A stretch of 64,000 bases of DNA from positions 806,001-870,000 of the forward strand of contig NC_002936.3 in NCBI RefSeq assembly GCF_000011905.1. The letters are read 5' to 3'. A program made the translations under genes and the position numbers. The notes under the pieces are model-generated. The model was given only the letters and a program-made list of their open reading frames with translations. It ran no database searches and had not been told where the DNA came from. Below, in pieces: positions 39,625-49,483 of this stretch. The first letter of the stretch is position 1. Every line of letters begins with the position of its first letter. This stretch comes from Dehalococcoides mccartyi 195. Lineage in GTDB: Bacteria > Chloroflexota > Dehalococcoidia > Dehalococcoidales > Dehalococcoidaceae.

Positions 39625-39996
39625 ATGCTGACTGATTACGGCTATATTGCACTATTCCTTGTCGCTGCAATACTCTTTACCGCCATAGTACTAGGCCTAC
39701 CGGTTCTCCTTCGTATAATCGGCATCGTGCCTAACAAACCTGACAAAGTCAAAAATGCCACCTATGAATGCGGTGTGGAAACCCAAGGCCGCACCTGGGT
39801 TCAGTTTAATTTCCGTTATTATTATTATGCCCTGCTGCTGATTGCTTTTGATGTACTGCTGGTCTTTCTTTTCCCCTGGGCAACCCAGATAGGTTCGCTC
39901 GGGTTTTATGCTTTTGGAATAGTGCTTGCCTTTCTGATAATAGTCATGGTGGGCTACCTGTATGCCTGGAAGAAGGGGGCTTTGGAATGGAACTAG
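39625..39996 (+). CDS. nuoA: Complex I subunit NuoA
   Basis: The protein has 123 residues and three membrane helices. [41 protein letters not shown] is the family's conserved loop and helix; the Glu in the loop and the Asp in the helix lie on the quinone side. NuoA is one of the small membrane subunits near the quinone-binding module. GGGGAGG precedes the ATG. The stop overlaps nuoB by 10 bp, and it is the first of eleven nuo genes. Confidence 0.95.
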   Translation: MLTDYGYIALFLVAAILFTAIVLGLPVLLRIIGIVPNKPDKVKNATYECGVETQGRTWVQFNFRYYYYALLLIAFDVLLVFLFPWATQIGSLGFYAFGIVLAFLIIVMVGYLYAWKKGALEWN

Positions 39997-40589
39997 ATTC
40001 GGGAAAACCACTGAGCCTGCTTACGCTGGATGAAATTGACCAGCATGAAGGCGGCATAATTCAAAGCTTCCGCACCGGTCATACCACGCCTTACCCCGAC
40101 CCTGCAGACTGGCTAAACAGCGAAGAGCCGCCTCCGGGTGTTTTCGTTACCAGCGTTGAAAAGGTACTGAACTGGTCACGCCATTATTCCCTTTGGCCGG
40201 TGATGTTCGGTTTGGCCTGCTGCGCTATTGAAATGATGTGCATGGCAGCTTCCCGTTGGGATTTAGCCCGTTTCGGTATGGATATTTTCCGCGCCTCCCC
40301 CCGCCAGGCAGACCTGATGATAGTTGCCGGTACTCTTACCTGGAAAATGGCTCCCTGGCTGAAAAGGATTTATGACCAGATGCCGGAACCGAAATGGGTG
40401 CTGGCTATGGGTGCCTGCGGAACCAGCGGCGGTTTGTTCCGGGATTCATATTCGGTAGTTCCGGGTTTCAATATGGTAGTCCCGGTTGATGTATATGTAC
40501 CCGGCTGCCCTCCCCGTCCGGAAGCCCTTTTAAGGGCTATCATGGATATCCACGAAAAAATAGATAAAACCCGCATTATAAAGAGATAG
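39987..40589 (+). CDS. nuoB: Complex I subunit NuoB (N2 cluster)
   Basis: The protein has 200 residues. [13 protein letters not shown] supplies adjacent Cys ligands, [10 protein letters not shown] the third and [11 protein letters not shown] the fourth for cluster N2, the last iron-sulfur centre before quinone. An N-terminal extension of about 35 residues precedes the usual core. NuoB sits at the junction of the peripheral and membrane arms. It overlaps nuoA and is 4 bp from nuoC. Confidence 0.96.
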   Translation: MELDSGKPLSLLTLDEIDQHEGGIIQSFRTGHTTPYPDPADWLNSEEPPPGVFVTSVEKVLNWSRHYSLWPVMFGLACCAIEMMCMAASRWDLARFGMDIFRASPRQADLMIVAGTLTWKMAPWLKRIYDQMPEPKWVLAMGACGTSGGLFRDSYSVVPGFNMVVPVDVYVPGCPPRPEALLRAIMDIHEKIDKTRIIKR

Positions 40590-40593
40590 ATTC

Positions 40594-41040
40594 ATGACCG
40601 CCGTACTTGATTACCAACAACTGAAGGCTGATTTATCTAAAGAACTGCCCGGGATTGAAATCCAGGCGGAAAGTTCTTTCCTGCTGGCTTTGCCTGAGGA
40701 TATACACCATGTGTGCCAATATCTGGTTTCCCGGCCGTTGCAAATGGACTACCTGACCAACCTTACCGCGGCTGACTATCCTGAATACATAGAAATAATT
40801 TTCCATTTGAATTCAATTGTGAACAATACCGCCATGACACTTAAAACCCGCCTGACTGACAAGACTAACCCCAAAATGGCTTCGGTAGTGGATATCTGGC
40901 GGGGAGCAGAACTGCAGGAACGTGAAATATATGACCTTTTCGGAGTGGTTTTTGAAAACCATATAGGCCTGAAACGCATTTTCCTGTGGGAGGGCTTTGA
41001 AGGTTATCCTTTGCGCAAGGACTTTGCAAATGGCCATTAA
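40594..41040 (+). CDS. nuoC: Complex I subunit NuoC (30 kDa)
   Basis: The protein has 148 residues, close to the minimal NuoC length. It carries [20 protein letters not shown] and the signature [18 protein letters not shown], with [17 protein letters not shown] at the end. It packs against NuoD in the quinone module and has no cofactor. Its end overlaps nuoD by 11 bases. It is a separate gene, not fused to nuoD as in some bacteria. Confidence 0.94.
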   Translation: MTAVLDYQQLKADLSKELPGIEIQAESSFLLALPEDIHHVCQYLVSRPLQMDYLTNLTAADYPEYIEIIFHLNSIVNNTAMTLKTRLTDKTNPKMASVVDIWRGAELQEREIYDLFGVVFENHIGLKRIFLWEGFEGYPLRKDFANGH

Positions 41041-42133
41041 AACTGAAAGCTTTATTTTAAATATAGGCCCCCAGCACCCCAGCACCCACGGGGTGTTCCG
41101 TCTGCGGCTGATTCTGGACGGTGAGGTTATTACCGACCTGGAGCCGGTTTTCGGTTATCTCCACCGGGGTATTGAAAAGCTGGCTGAGGGACGTACCTAC
41201 CTGCAGGACATACCTTTTACCGACCGACTGGATTATCTGGGCTCTATGACCAACAACCACGCTTATGTTATGGCGGTGGAAAAACTGGCCGGCATAACAG
41301 TGCCCGAACGGGCTGAATATATCAGGGTAATACTGGATGAGCTCCAGCGGATAGCCAGCCACCTGGCGGGTCTGGGTTTTTTCCTGAATGATTTGGGAGC
41401 CCTTCAAACCCCGCTTTTGTACATGTTCCGCGAACGTGAAAAGATTGTGGAACTGTTTGATATGTGCAGCGGCCAGCGCTTAAATTACAATTATTACCGT
41501 TTCGGCGGCTTTGTTCAGGATTTGCCGGAAGAATTCCTGCCTGCCTTGAAAAAACTGCTGGACACCTTGCCCGGTTTCATAGACGAATACGAACAGCTTA
41601 TTTCCACTAATGAAATTGTGCTTATCCGCACCAAAGGTGTGGGCGTGCTTAAGCGTGAACTGGCCATAAACTCCAGTGCGGCCGGGCCGGTTCTCCGTGC
41701 AAGCGGGGTAAACTGGGATATCCGCCGGAATGACCCGTATTCAATCTATGACCGTTTTGAGTTTGATATACCCACCGCCCAAAACGGTGATACATACGAC
41801 CGCTATATGGTACGCATAAGGGAAATGCGCCAGAGCGTGCGGATACTCCGCCAGGCAGTCAAAGACCTGCCCGAAGGTGAAATAATGGGTAAAGCACCCA
41901 AACTCCTTAAGCCGCCTGCGGGTGAAGTTTACAGCCGCATAGAAGGGCCTAAAGGCGAACTGGGCTTTTATCTGGTTTCAGACGGCACGGATAAGCCTTA
42001 CCGCTGGCGGGTGCGTCCGCCCTGCCTTTTAAATTTATCAGCTTTGAAAGATATGGTGGTAGGCTGGAAAGTGGCTGATCTGATGGCTATATTCGGCAGC
42101 ATAGACATTGTAATGGGTGAGGTGGACAGATAA
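41030..42133 (+). CDS. nuoD: Complex I subunit NuoD (49 kDa)
   Basis: ATG 41030 ([21 protein letters not shown]) is preferred over the open frame from 40997. The protein has 367 residues. [19 protein letters not shown] holds the conserved His and Arg of the quinone pocket; [31 protein letters not shown] and [17 protein letters not shown] are further signatures. NuoD and NuoB form the quinone-reduction site. The stop touches the start of nuoH. Confidence 0.96.
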   Translation: MAIKTESFILNIGPQHPSTHGVFRLRLILDGEVITDLEPVFGYLHRGIEKLAEGRTYLQDIPFTDRLDYLGSMTNNHAYVMAVEKLAGITVPERAEYIRVILDELQRIASHLAGLGFFLNDLGALQTPLLYMFREREKIVELFDMCSGQRLNYNYYRFGGFVQDLPEEFLPALKKLLDTLPGFIDEYEQLISTNEIVLIRTKGVGVLKRELAINSSAAGPVLRASGVNWDIRRNDPYSIYDRFEFDIPTAQNGDTYDRYMVRIREMRQSVRILRQAVKDLPEGEIMGKAPKLLKPPAGEVYSRIEGPKGELGFYLVSDGTDKPYRWRVRPPCLLNLSALKDMVVGWKVADLMAIFGSIDIVMGEVDR

Positions 42134-43194
42134 TGTCTGACTTCTGGGTTCACCTGCTAGTCTACCTGGTCATACTCTTTGGTTTTGTAATTGTGAGTGT
42201 GCTTTTATTTATCTGGCTGGAGCGCCGCTTTATCGGCCGTTTTCAGTTGCGCCCCGGCCCCAACAGAGCCGGTCCTTTCGGGCTGCTACAGCCCATTGCA
42301 GATGCTATCAAGGTGCTTATTAAAGAGGATATTATCCCTACCGAGTCAGACAAAGGGGTATTCTGGTTAGCCCCGCTGGTGGCTTTTGTACCGGTAATGC
42401 TGATGTTTGCCGCCATACCCTTTGCAGACGGAGCTATGCTGGTTGACCTGAATATAGGCATACTCTATATACTGGCGGTCAGCTCGGTAACGGTAATAGG
42501 TATATTTATGGCCGGCTGGAGCAGCAACAGCAAGTATTCCCTGCTGGGTGCCATGCGTACCATAGCCCAGGAAGTCAGCTATGAAATACCGCTGGTGCTT
42601 TCAATACTTGGCGTTGTTATGTTAACCGGTTCGCTTTCTATGAATGAGATAGTAAAAGCCCAGAGTGTCCCGTTTGTACTTTTGCAGCCTCTGGGTTTCT
42701 TCGTTTACCTGTCCGCCGCCATGGCGGAAATAAACCGCACCCCGTTTGATTTGCTGGAAGCGGAATCTGAAATCATTGCCGGTTTTCATACCGAATATTC
42801 CGGCATGAAATTCGGCCTTTTTTACCTGATGGAATACGCCGAAGTACTGGCAATTTCGGCCATAGCCACCACCCTGTTTCTGGGGGGCTGGCAGGGGCCG
42901 CTGCTGCACCCCGTTATCTGGTTTATTACTAAAGTCCTGATAATCTTTATGTTTATAATCTGGGTGCGTGCCACCATACCCCGTCTTCGTATAGACCAGG
43001 TGATGGCTTTCGGCTGGAAGTTCCTTTTACCGCTGTCCCTGGCCAATCTGGTTATAACGGCATTTGAGATACTGGCTGCGCCTGACATGAATACAGCAGT
43101 GCTTATCGGTATAAATATAGCGGTAATGTTCGGGCTTATCCTCCTGTTCAGCCGTTTTTACAAGCTGGGAGGTGGACGTGTCAGCGTTAAGTAA
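42133..43194 (+). CDS. nuoH: Complex I subunit NuoH (ND1)
   Basis: The protein has 353 residues and about eight membrane helices. The signature ERRFIGRFQLRPGPNRAGPFGLLQPIADAIK lies near the start, and EINRTPFDLLEAESEIIAGFHTEYSGMKF in the centre. It connects quinone chemistry to the proton-pumping arm. Its stop overlaps nuoI by about 17 bases. Confidence 0.97.
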   Translation: MSDFWVHLLVYLVILFGFVIVSVLLFIWLERRFIGRFQLRPGPNRAGPFGLLQPIADAIKVLIKEDIIPTESDKGVFWLAPLVAFVPVMLMFAAIPFADGAMLVDLNIGILYILAVSSVTVIGIFMAGWSSNSKYSLLGAMRTIAQEVSYEIPLVLSILGVVMLTGSLSMNEIVKAQSVPFVLLQPLGFFVYLSAAMAEINRTPFDLLEAESEIIAGFHTEYSGMKFGLFYLMEYAEVLAISAIATTLFLGGWQGPLLHPVIWFITKVLIIFMFIIWVRATIPRLRIDQVMAFGWKFLLPLSLANLVITAFEILAAPDMNTAVLIGINIAVMFGLILLFSRFYKLGGGRVSVK

Positions 43195-43729
43195 TACCGG
43201 GGGCGGCATTCTTAAAGGAATGCGCCTTACCTTCAAGCATCTTTTCCGCCCTTGGATAACTGTCCAGTATCCGGAAGAAAAACTGACTATGTCAAAAAGG
43301 ATACGGGGAACGCAGGTTATCTGGGTGAAGGAGACCTGTATTGCCTGCCTGGCCTGTGCCAGAGCCTGTCCGGTAAAGGCCATCAATATGGAGGTTTCCC
43401 GCGGCGAAGACCGCAAACTTAAGGTAGACCATATGTCTATAGATTTCGGGCTGTGCGTCTTTTGCGGTCTGTGTGTTGAATCCTGCCCTACCAAAACTTC
43501 AATTTACATGGGCTACGGCTACGAAACTACCACCTACCGCTGTACCAACGTTGAAAAAGCGGAAGGGCAAAGCCGTTCCGAGTGCCGCTGCCGTGAGCTG
43601 ATACTTACCGGGGATGAACTTGCCCCCTCGGCAACCCGGGTACTCAGCGGGTATGACCGCCCGGATGCCGCAGAAAAACTGGCTGAACAAACCCTGCTTA
43701 TAAATAAGAAAGGCTACTTTGAAAGGTAA
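43178..43729 (+). CDS. nuoI: Complex I subunit NuoI (two 4Fe-4S clusters)
   Basis: GTG 43178 follows GGGAGGTGGAC; GTG 43172 is an alternative. The protein has 183 residues. Two 4Fe-4S motifs are present, CIACLACARACPVKAI and CVFCGLCVESCPTKT, the N6a/N6b ligands that pass electrons to N2. Without NuoEFG, electrons must reach NuoI from another donor, such as a ferredoxin or a hydrogenase-type partner. It overlaps nuoH. Confidence 0.95.
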   Translation: MSALSNTGGGILKGMRLTFKHLFRPWITVQYPEEKLTMSKRIRGTQVIWVKETCIACLACARACPVKAINMEVSRGEDRKLKVDHMSIDFGLCVFCGLCVESCPTKTSIYMGYGYETTTYRCTNVEKAEGQSRSECRCRELILTGDELAPSATRVLSGYDRPDAAEKLAEQTLLINKKGYFER

Positions 43730-43735
43730 ACCGGG

Positions 43736-44218
43736 GTGGAAATAGCGTTCTGGATTATAGCCATAACCTGTATAGCCTCCGCCTTGCTGGTGGTGGGAGT
43801 GAAAAATATTTTCCACTCATCCCTCTGGCTGATACTCTGTTTCCTTTCGGTTGCCGGCGTGTTCCTGCTGCTTTCGGCAGACTTTCTGGCAGCAGTGCAG
43901 ATACTTATTTATATCGGTGCTATATCGGTACTGATAATACTGGCAATCATGCTTACCCGTGAGGTTCAGCGGGGCAACCTTACCAACAAGCTTAAAATAC
44001 CGGCTCTGGCTGTTGTTACCGCTTTGGGCGGGATAATGACCTATATGCTTATCAGCTCAAACTGGACCTCCAGTGACGCACCCGCCCCCTCCACCACCAC
44101 CGCCGGCCTGGCCGAAATGCTTTTCGGTTCAGACGGGTTCGGGCTGGGAGTACTGATTACGGGTGTAATATTACTGGTGGCCATTATCGGGGCTATAGTA
44201 CTGGTGAGGGACAAATAA
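43736..44218 (+). CDS. nuoJ: Complex I subunit NuoJ (ND6)
   Basis: It starts with GTG at 43736. The protein has 160 residues and five membrane helices. AAVQILIYIGAISVLIILAIMLTRE is the family signature, including the pi-bulge helix. An extra Ser/Thr/Pro loop (about residues 104-124) follows helix four. It ends one base before nuoK. Confidence 0.93.
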   Translation: MEIAFWIIAITCIASALLVVGVKNIFHSSLWLILCFLSVAGVFLLLSADFLAAVQILIYIGAISVLIILAIMLTREVQRGNLTNKLKIPALAVVTALGGIMTYMLISSNWTSSDAPAPSTTTAGLAEMLFGSDGFGLGVLITGVILLVAIIGAIVLVRDK

Positions 44219-44219
44219 T

Positions 44220-44525
44220 ATGGGACTGACTCACTTTTTGGTACTGGCGGTAATACTGTTCTGTATCGGTCTTTACGGGGCACTGGTTAAAAAGAGCGCC
44301 GTAGTGATACTGATGTGCATAGAAATAATGCTGAACGCAGTTACCATTGCGGCGGTGGCCTTTAACCGTTTTTCTGCCGCCGAATTTTTTACCGGGCAGA
44401 TATTTACTCTGTTTATTATCGCGGTGGCGGCCGCCGAGGCAACTATTGGTCTGGCCATAATAATATCCATTTACAAAAACCGGGATACTATTGATGCCAC
44501 CAAGATAGATTTGATGAAGTGGTAA
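44220..44525 (+). CDS. nuoK: Complex I subunit NuoK (ND4L)
   Basis: The protein has 101 residues and three membrane helices. The key Glu residues lie in VVILMCIEIMLNAVTIAAVAF and in AVAAAEATIGLAIIISI, both needed for proton transfer in the family. The position between nuoJ and nuoL is standard. Confidence 0.95.
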   Translation: MGLTHFLVLAVILFCIGLYGALVKKSAVVILMCIEIMLNAVTIAAVAFNRFSAAEFFTGQIFTLFIIAVAAAEATIGLAIIISIYKNRDTIDATKIDLMKW

Positions 44526-44541
44526 AGAGGAAGAATAAGCG

Positions 44542-46506
44542 ATGACCCAAACCGGACTCTGGCTCATAATGCTGCTCCCCCTTATCTGCGGGGCTTTGAT
44601 AGCCCTGGGGTACTCCTTTTTCTGCAAAAAACCGGCTTTAAGCGGATACCTAGGCATAGCCGGTGTAGGTGGTTCGCTGCTACTTTCTATCTGGGGGCTG
44701 ACAGGCCTGCTGGGAAAGGAAGGGGCTTCTCACTATGCCTCCGGCTTCAGCTGGTTTTCAATTGGTAATTCGGTTGATATCAGCCTTAACCTAAACTTTG
44801 ACCCGCTGGCCGCCATAATGTGCTTTGTAATCCTTTTTGTCAGCCTGATGGTACACATATATTCACAGGGCTATATGCACGGTGATAAAGGGTATCCCCG
44901 TTACTATGCCTTTTTGTCTTTCTTTACCGCCTCTATGCTGGGGCTGGTGCTCTCTGACAACCTGCTTTTTACCTTCTTCTTTTGGGAGTTGGTGGGTCTG
45001 GCATCATATCTTCTTATCGGCTTCTGGTTTACCCGCCCGGCCGCCGCCAATGCCGCTAAAAAGGCGTTCATTGTAACCCGTATAGGTGATGTGGGCTTTT
45101 TAGCCGCTATACTCATTTTGTTTGCGAATACCGGCACGCTGGATATAAACAGCCTGAACGGCATGGCCGAAATGGGGCTTATAGGTGCCGGCACAGTAAC
45201 TGTGGCCGCTCTGGGCATATTTGCCGGTGCGGTGGGTAAATCAGCCCAGTTCCCCCTGCATGTATGGCTGCCTGATGCTATGGAAGGCCCTACCCCCGTT
45301 TCCGCCCTTATCCATGCCGCCACCATGGTTGCTGCCGGTGTATTTCTGGTTGCCCGCACCTACCCTATATTTGAAAGCTCGGCAACAGCCATGCTTTGGG
45401 TATCTATAATCGGTGCGGTTACCGCTATATTTGCCGCTACCATGGCGCTGGTTATGAACGATATGAAGCGTATACTGGCCTATTCCACAGTCAGCCAGCT
45501 GGGTTATATGATGCTGGGGCTGGGTACAGGCGGCATTGCTATCGGTATATTCCACCTGTTTAATCATGCTTTTTTCAAGAGTTTGCTCTTTTTAGGTTCG
45601 GGCAGCGTAAATCACGCTACCGGCACATTTGATATCCGCGAAATGGGCGGCCTGTCCAAACCCATGCCTGTTACCAGCAAGACTTTTCTTATTGCCTCAC
45701 TCAGTCTGGCAGGTATCTGGCCGCTTTCAGGCTTTTTCAGCAAGGACGAGATACTTGCCGGGGCTATGGACGGGCAATTTATTCTGTTCATTCTGGCACT
45801 CATCACCGTATTCCTGACCGCCTTTTATATGTTCCGCCTGTACTTCGTGGCTTTCGGCGGCACTTACCGCGGCAAGGGGCATCCCCATGAATCCCCCAAG
45901 GTCATGTCATGGCCGCTTCTGATACTGGTTGTGCCTTCGGTAATCAGCGGTTTGCTGAATGCCGGCGGCAGTTTCAGCGGCTTTTTGGGCGAAGAGGTGC
46001 ATACCGGCTTTTTTGAGGGATTATTCGGCATTTTGCTGCACCCGCTGGCCCTGGTTTCACTGGCCGTAGCCGGCGGCGGTATATATCTGGCTTTCCTGAT
46101 GTATAAAAAGAAGAGCCTTTCACCCGCTGTATTTTCAGAGCGTTTTAAATGGCTTTATATGATATTTTCCAAGAAATACTGGATGGATGAGCTGTACGAA
46201 GGTGTTATATCCCGCACGCTGCTTATGAAGGGACTGTTTGCTTTTGCGGCTTTCTTTGACAAAAAGGTGGTAGACGGGGGCTTAAACGGCTTCTTCATTC
46301 AAAAAGTATTATTTTCCCGTCTTTTCAGCCGCTTCCGCACCGCTGATGAACGCATAGTGGACGGGGCGGTAAACGGGGTTGCCGCTATAACCGTAGAGAG
46401 CGGCAAGGTGGGACGCAAAGCCCAGACCGGGCAGCTCCAATCATACGGAATTTATCTTGCCGCCGGGGTGGTTGTACTGGTGATGGCGGCTCTTATTATC
46501 TGGTAA
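44542..46506 (+). CDS. nuoL: Complex I subunit NuoL (ND5)
   Basis: The protein has 654 residues and about 15-16 membrane helices. LLFTFFFWELVGLASYLLIGFW holds the conserved Glu of the first half-channel, and GKSAQFPLHVWLPDAMEGPTPVSALIHAATMV is the antiporter-type signature. The long C-terminal lateral-helix region is present (about 530-654). It is the most distal pump of the membrane arm. AGAGGAAGAATAAGC precedes the ATG. Confidence 0.96.
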   Translation: MTQTGLWLIMLLPLICGALIALGYSFFCKKPALSGYLGIAGVGGSLLLSIWGLTGLLGKEGASHYASGFSWFSIGNSVDISLNLNFDPLAAIMCFVILFVSLMVHIYSQGYMHGDKGYPRYYAFLSFFTASMLGLVLSDNLLFTFFFWELVGLASYLLIGFWFTRPAAANAAKKAFIVTRIGDVGFLAAILILFANTGTLDINSLNGMAEMGLIGAGTVTVAALGIFAGAVGKSAQFPLHVWLPDAMEGPTPVSALIHAATMVAAGVFLVARTYPIFESSATAMLWVSIIGAVTAIFAATMALVMNDMKRILAYSTVSQLGYMMLGLGTGGIAIGIFHLFNHAFFKSLLFLGSGSVNHATGTFDIREMGGLSKPMPVTSKTFLIASLSLAGIWPLSGFFSKDEILAGAMDGQFILFILALITVFLTAFYMFRLYFVAFGGTYRGKGHPHESPKVMSWPLLILVVPSVISGLLNAGGSFSGFLGEEVHTGFFEGLFGILLHPLALVSLAVAGGGIYLAFLMYKKKSLSPAVFSERFKWLYMIFSKKYWMDELYEGVISRTLLMKGLFAFAAFFDKKVVDGGLNGFFIQKVLFSRLFSRFRTADERIVDGAVNGVAAITVESGKVGRKAQTGQLQSYGIYLAAGVVVLVMAALIIW

Positions 46507-46515
46507 GGGGGGAGT

Positions 46516-48009
46516 ATGAGCATACCATACTTAACACTAATAACTTTCCTGCCCGCAGCGGGAGCTATCTTGATGGCTCTGTGGCCGCGTTTGTCCGGGC
46601 GGGCAATAAAAATCAGCTCACTGCTGCTCACTCTTGTGCCGCTGGTGCTCTCACTAGTGGTCTTTGCCGGATTTGACCGGAGTAGTTCCATGGCCGGGGT
46701 TATACAGTTTGAAGAAAATCTCCCCTGGATATCCCTTTTAAACGCTAACTACCACCTTGGCGTTGACGGTTTAAGTTTGCCTTTCCTGGTTCTGACTACT
46801 TTACTGGGTGTTCTGGCGGTACTTATCAGCTGGAAAGTAGACCTCAGGATAAAAGAGTTTTTTGTCTGGCTGCTTATACTCCAAACCAGCATTACAGGCG
46901 TATTTGTCTCTCTTGATTTGCTGCTCTTCTTTATCTTCTGGGAGCTGGAACTGATACCCATGTATTTCCTGATTTCAATCTGGGGTGCCGGGCGTAAAGA
47001 GTATTCGGCTCTTAAATACGTCCTTTACACCCTGTTTGGCGGTGCGTTTATACTGGCCGGTATCCTGATACTTTTCTTTGCCACCGGCAGTCTGGATATA
47101 GCGTCTCTGGCATCTACGGACCTAAATAATTTCCTGCGTCCGGCCATGATGGTGCTTACTTTCTTTATGTTTTTTATCGGTTTTGCCATCAAGCTTCCGG
47201 CTTTCCCCTTCCACACCTGGCTGCCGGATGCCCATACAGACGCACCTACCGCCGCCAGTGTTATTCTGGCAGGTACGTTGCTTAAAATGGGCGGCTATGC
47301 CATGCTCAGGTTAAACGTGGCCATGTTCCCTGACGTCTGCCGTGACTGGGCGCCTTTGATACTGACTATTGCGGTCATAAACGTAATTTACGGTGCCGCT
47401 ATCACCCTTAAACAAACAGATATCAAAAGGCTTATTGCCTACAGTTCGGTAAGCCACATGGGTTTTGTACTGCTGGGTATATTTACCCTGGGTGAAATCT
47501 CCATGAACGGTGCGGTTCTGCAAATGTTCAGCCACGGTATAATCACCGGTCTGCTCTTTGCCATAACCGGTGTAGTTATGCACAATACCCACGAACGGGA
47601 TATTAACAAGCTGGGCGGTCTGGCAAAACAGATGCCCCGCACAGCTATCATATTTATACTGGCCGGTCTGGGGGCGATGGCTGTGCCGGCTACCAGCGGG
47701 TTTATCGCCGAAGTCAGCGTATTTTTAGGTTCATTCCAGAGTTCGGTAGTCCCCGGCGGGCAGGTATTTACCATGCTCTGCCTTTTGGGTTTGGTACTGG
47801 CAGCTGCCTATATACTCTGGACAGTCCAGAGGGTATTTTTGGGCCCCGGACTGGAAAAATTCCAGATGGTAAAAGATGCCGATAAAACCGAAATAGTTTT
47901 TTCACTGGTATTTTTAGTGGTAATGTTCGGGGTTGGCCTTTATCCCCAGATTATAGTAGATGTGATTCAAACCGGAGTGGCCCCGCTGGCGGCCGTTTTC
48001 GGCGGATAG
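46516..48009 (+). CDS. nuoM: Complex I subunit NuoM (ND4)
   Basis: The protein has 497 residues and about 14 membrane helices. IFWELELIPMYFLISIWG carries the channel Glu, and KLPAFPFHTWLPDAHTDAPTAASVILAGTLLKMGGYAMLR is the family core. It is the middle pump subunit. GGGGGGAGT precedes the ATG, and it is 9 bases after nuoL. Confidence 0.96.
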   Translation: MSIPYLTLITFLPAAGAILMALWPRLSGRAIKISSLLLTLVPLVLSLVVFAGFDRSSSMAGVIQFEENLPWISLLNANYHLGVDGLSLPFLVLTTLLGVLAVLISWKVDLRIKEFFVWLLILQTSITGVFVSLDLLLFFIFWELELIPMYFLISIWGAGRKEYSALKYVLYTLFGGAFILAGILILFFATGSLDIASLASTDLNNFLRPAMMVLTFFMFFIGFAIKLPAFPFHTWLPDAHTDAPTAASVILAGTLLKMGGYAMLRLNVAMFPDVCRDWAPLILTIAVINVIYGAAITLKQTDIKRLIAYSSVSHMGFVLLGIFTLGEISMNGAVLQMFSHGIITGLLFAITGVVMHNTHERDINKLGGLAKQMPRTAIIFILAGLGAMAVPATSGFIAEVSVFLGSFQSSVVPGGQVFTMLCLLGLVLAAAYILWTVQRVFLGPGLEKFQMVKDADKTEIVFSLVFLVVMFGVGLYPQIIVDVIQTGVAPLAAVFGG

Positions 48010-48015
48010 AGGCAG

Positions 48016-49473
48016 ATGGATTTGTTTATGCCTGAAATAATAATACTGATAACAGCCATTTTGGTTATAATAACTGACCTCTTTCTGACTAAAAGCAAGA
48101 GGTATCTGGCCTATCTGTCTTTGCTGGGACTGGCAGCAGCGGCTGTAGCCACAGCTCTAAACTGGAATAACCCACCCGAAATGGCTTTTGGCGGTATGCT
48201 GGCACTGGACAGCTACTCCAGTTTCTTCCGTATTCTTTTTATCTGCCTTTCAGGCCTGGTTATAATGGCTTCTACTGATTATGTAACTAAGTTTAAACGT
48301 TTTCAGGGTGAATACTACGCTCTGGTACTGTTTGCCCTGCTGGGCATGATAATGATGGCCTCCACGGCCAACCTTATTACCATGTATCTTTCACTAGAGC
48401 TGACCGGACTGTCTTTTTACGTACTGGTGGGTTTTTTAAAAGACCAGAATTCCACCGAATCAGCTCTCAAATACCTGCTTTTGGGCGGGGTGGCTTCGGC
48501 TATGCTGGTGTTTGGCCTGGTGATTATTTACGGTTTCAGCGGCGAAACTAATCTGGGCGGTATTGTAAACTATATACAAACCCTGCCCTCAGGCACAGAT
48601 ATAACCACTCATGCAGGGCTGCTGCTGGGTATAATACTGACCATTACAGGTCTGGGCTTTAAAGTAGCCGCCGTGCCATTCCAATTTTGGGTGCCGGACG
48701 TTTATCAGGGCTCTCCCACCCCGATAACATTATACCTTTCCATAGCCAGCAAAGCGGCCGGGTTTGCCCTTTTCCTACGTTTGTTTTACACCGTTTTTAC
48801 CGACCCGCTGGCACTCAGCCAGGAATGGGCACTGATTATTGCCATTCTGGCCGCTGTGGGTATGACACTGGGAAATGTACTGGCCATACCCCAGAAAAAC
48901 ATCAAAAGAATGCTGGGTTACTCCAGCATAGCCCATGCCGGTTATATACTGGTGGCTCTGGCAGCGGTGGGAAACGCCCCGGAACTGGCAGACGGGCGGA
49001 TAAGCCTGCTCTTTTATCTGGTGGCTTTTGCCGTATCAGACCTGGCCGCCTTTATCTCTATCATAGCCATCAGCCGTTCTACCGGCAGTGATGAAATATC
49101 CTCTTACGAAGGCTTAGCCAAGACCAACCCGGTATATGCTTCTGCCCTGACACTGGCGCTGTTGTCTCTCACCGGTTTTCCGCCTCTGGCAGGTTTCCTT
49201 GCCAAGTATTATATTTTCAGCGCATCTGTCCAGGCGGATATGCTCTGGCTGATGATTATCGCCGCCGTAAACACCGTGATTTCGGCCGTTTTTTACTTCA
49301 ACGTAATACGGGTAATGTGGCTAAGACCTGCCCGCCAGGATGTACGGGTACTGGCTTCCTGGCCGCTTAAACTGGCACTTGGTATTTCGGGACTGGCTGT
49401 GTTAATATTCGGCATTGTACCTGAAACACTCTTAAACCTTATTGAAAAGGCCGCCGAGCTAATAATCCATTAG
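48016..49473 (+). CDS. nuoN: Complex I subunit NuoN (ND2)
   Basis: The protein has 485 residues and about 14 membrane helices. LITMYLSLELTGLSFYVLVGFLK holds the channel Glu, and KVAAVPFQFWVPDVYQGSPTPITLYLSIASKAAGFALFLR is the antiporter-type signature. It is the last of the eleven genes. No nuoE, nuoF or nuoG occurs on either side, so the NADH-oxidising module is missing from this locus. tatD follows after 10 bp. Confidence 0.96.
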   Translation: MDLFMPEIIILITAILVIITDLFLTKSKRYLAYLSLLGLAAAAVATALNWNNPPEMAFGGMLALDSYSSFFRILFICLSGLVIMASTDYVTKFKRFQGEYYALVLFALLGMIMMASTANLITMYLSLELTGLSFYVLVGFLKDQNSTESALKYLLLGGVASAMLVFGLVIIYGFSGETNLGGIVNYIQTLPSGTDITTHAGLLLGIILTITGLGFKVAAVPFQFWVPDVYQGSPTPITLYLSIASKAAGFALFLRLFYTVFTDPLALSQEWALIIAILAAVGMTLGNVLAIPQKNIKRMLGYSSIAHAGYILVALAAVGNAPELADGRISLLFYLVAFAVSDLAAFISIIAISRSTGSDEISSYEGLAKTNPVYASALTLALLSLTGFPPLAGFLAKYYIFSASVQADMLWLMIIAAVNTVISAVFYFNVIRVMWLRPARQDVRVLASWPLKLALGISGLAVLIFGIVPETLLNLIEKAAELIIH

Positions 49474-49483
49474 GACATTTGCC

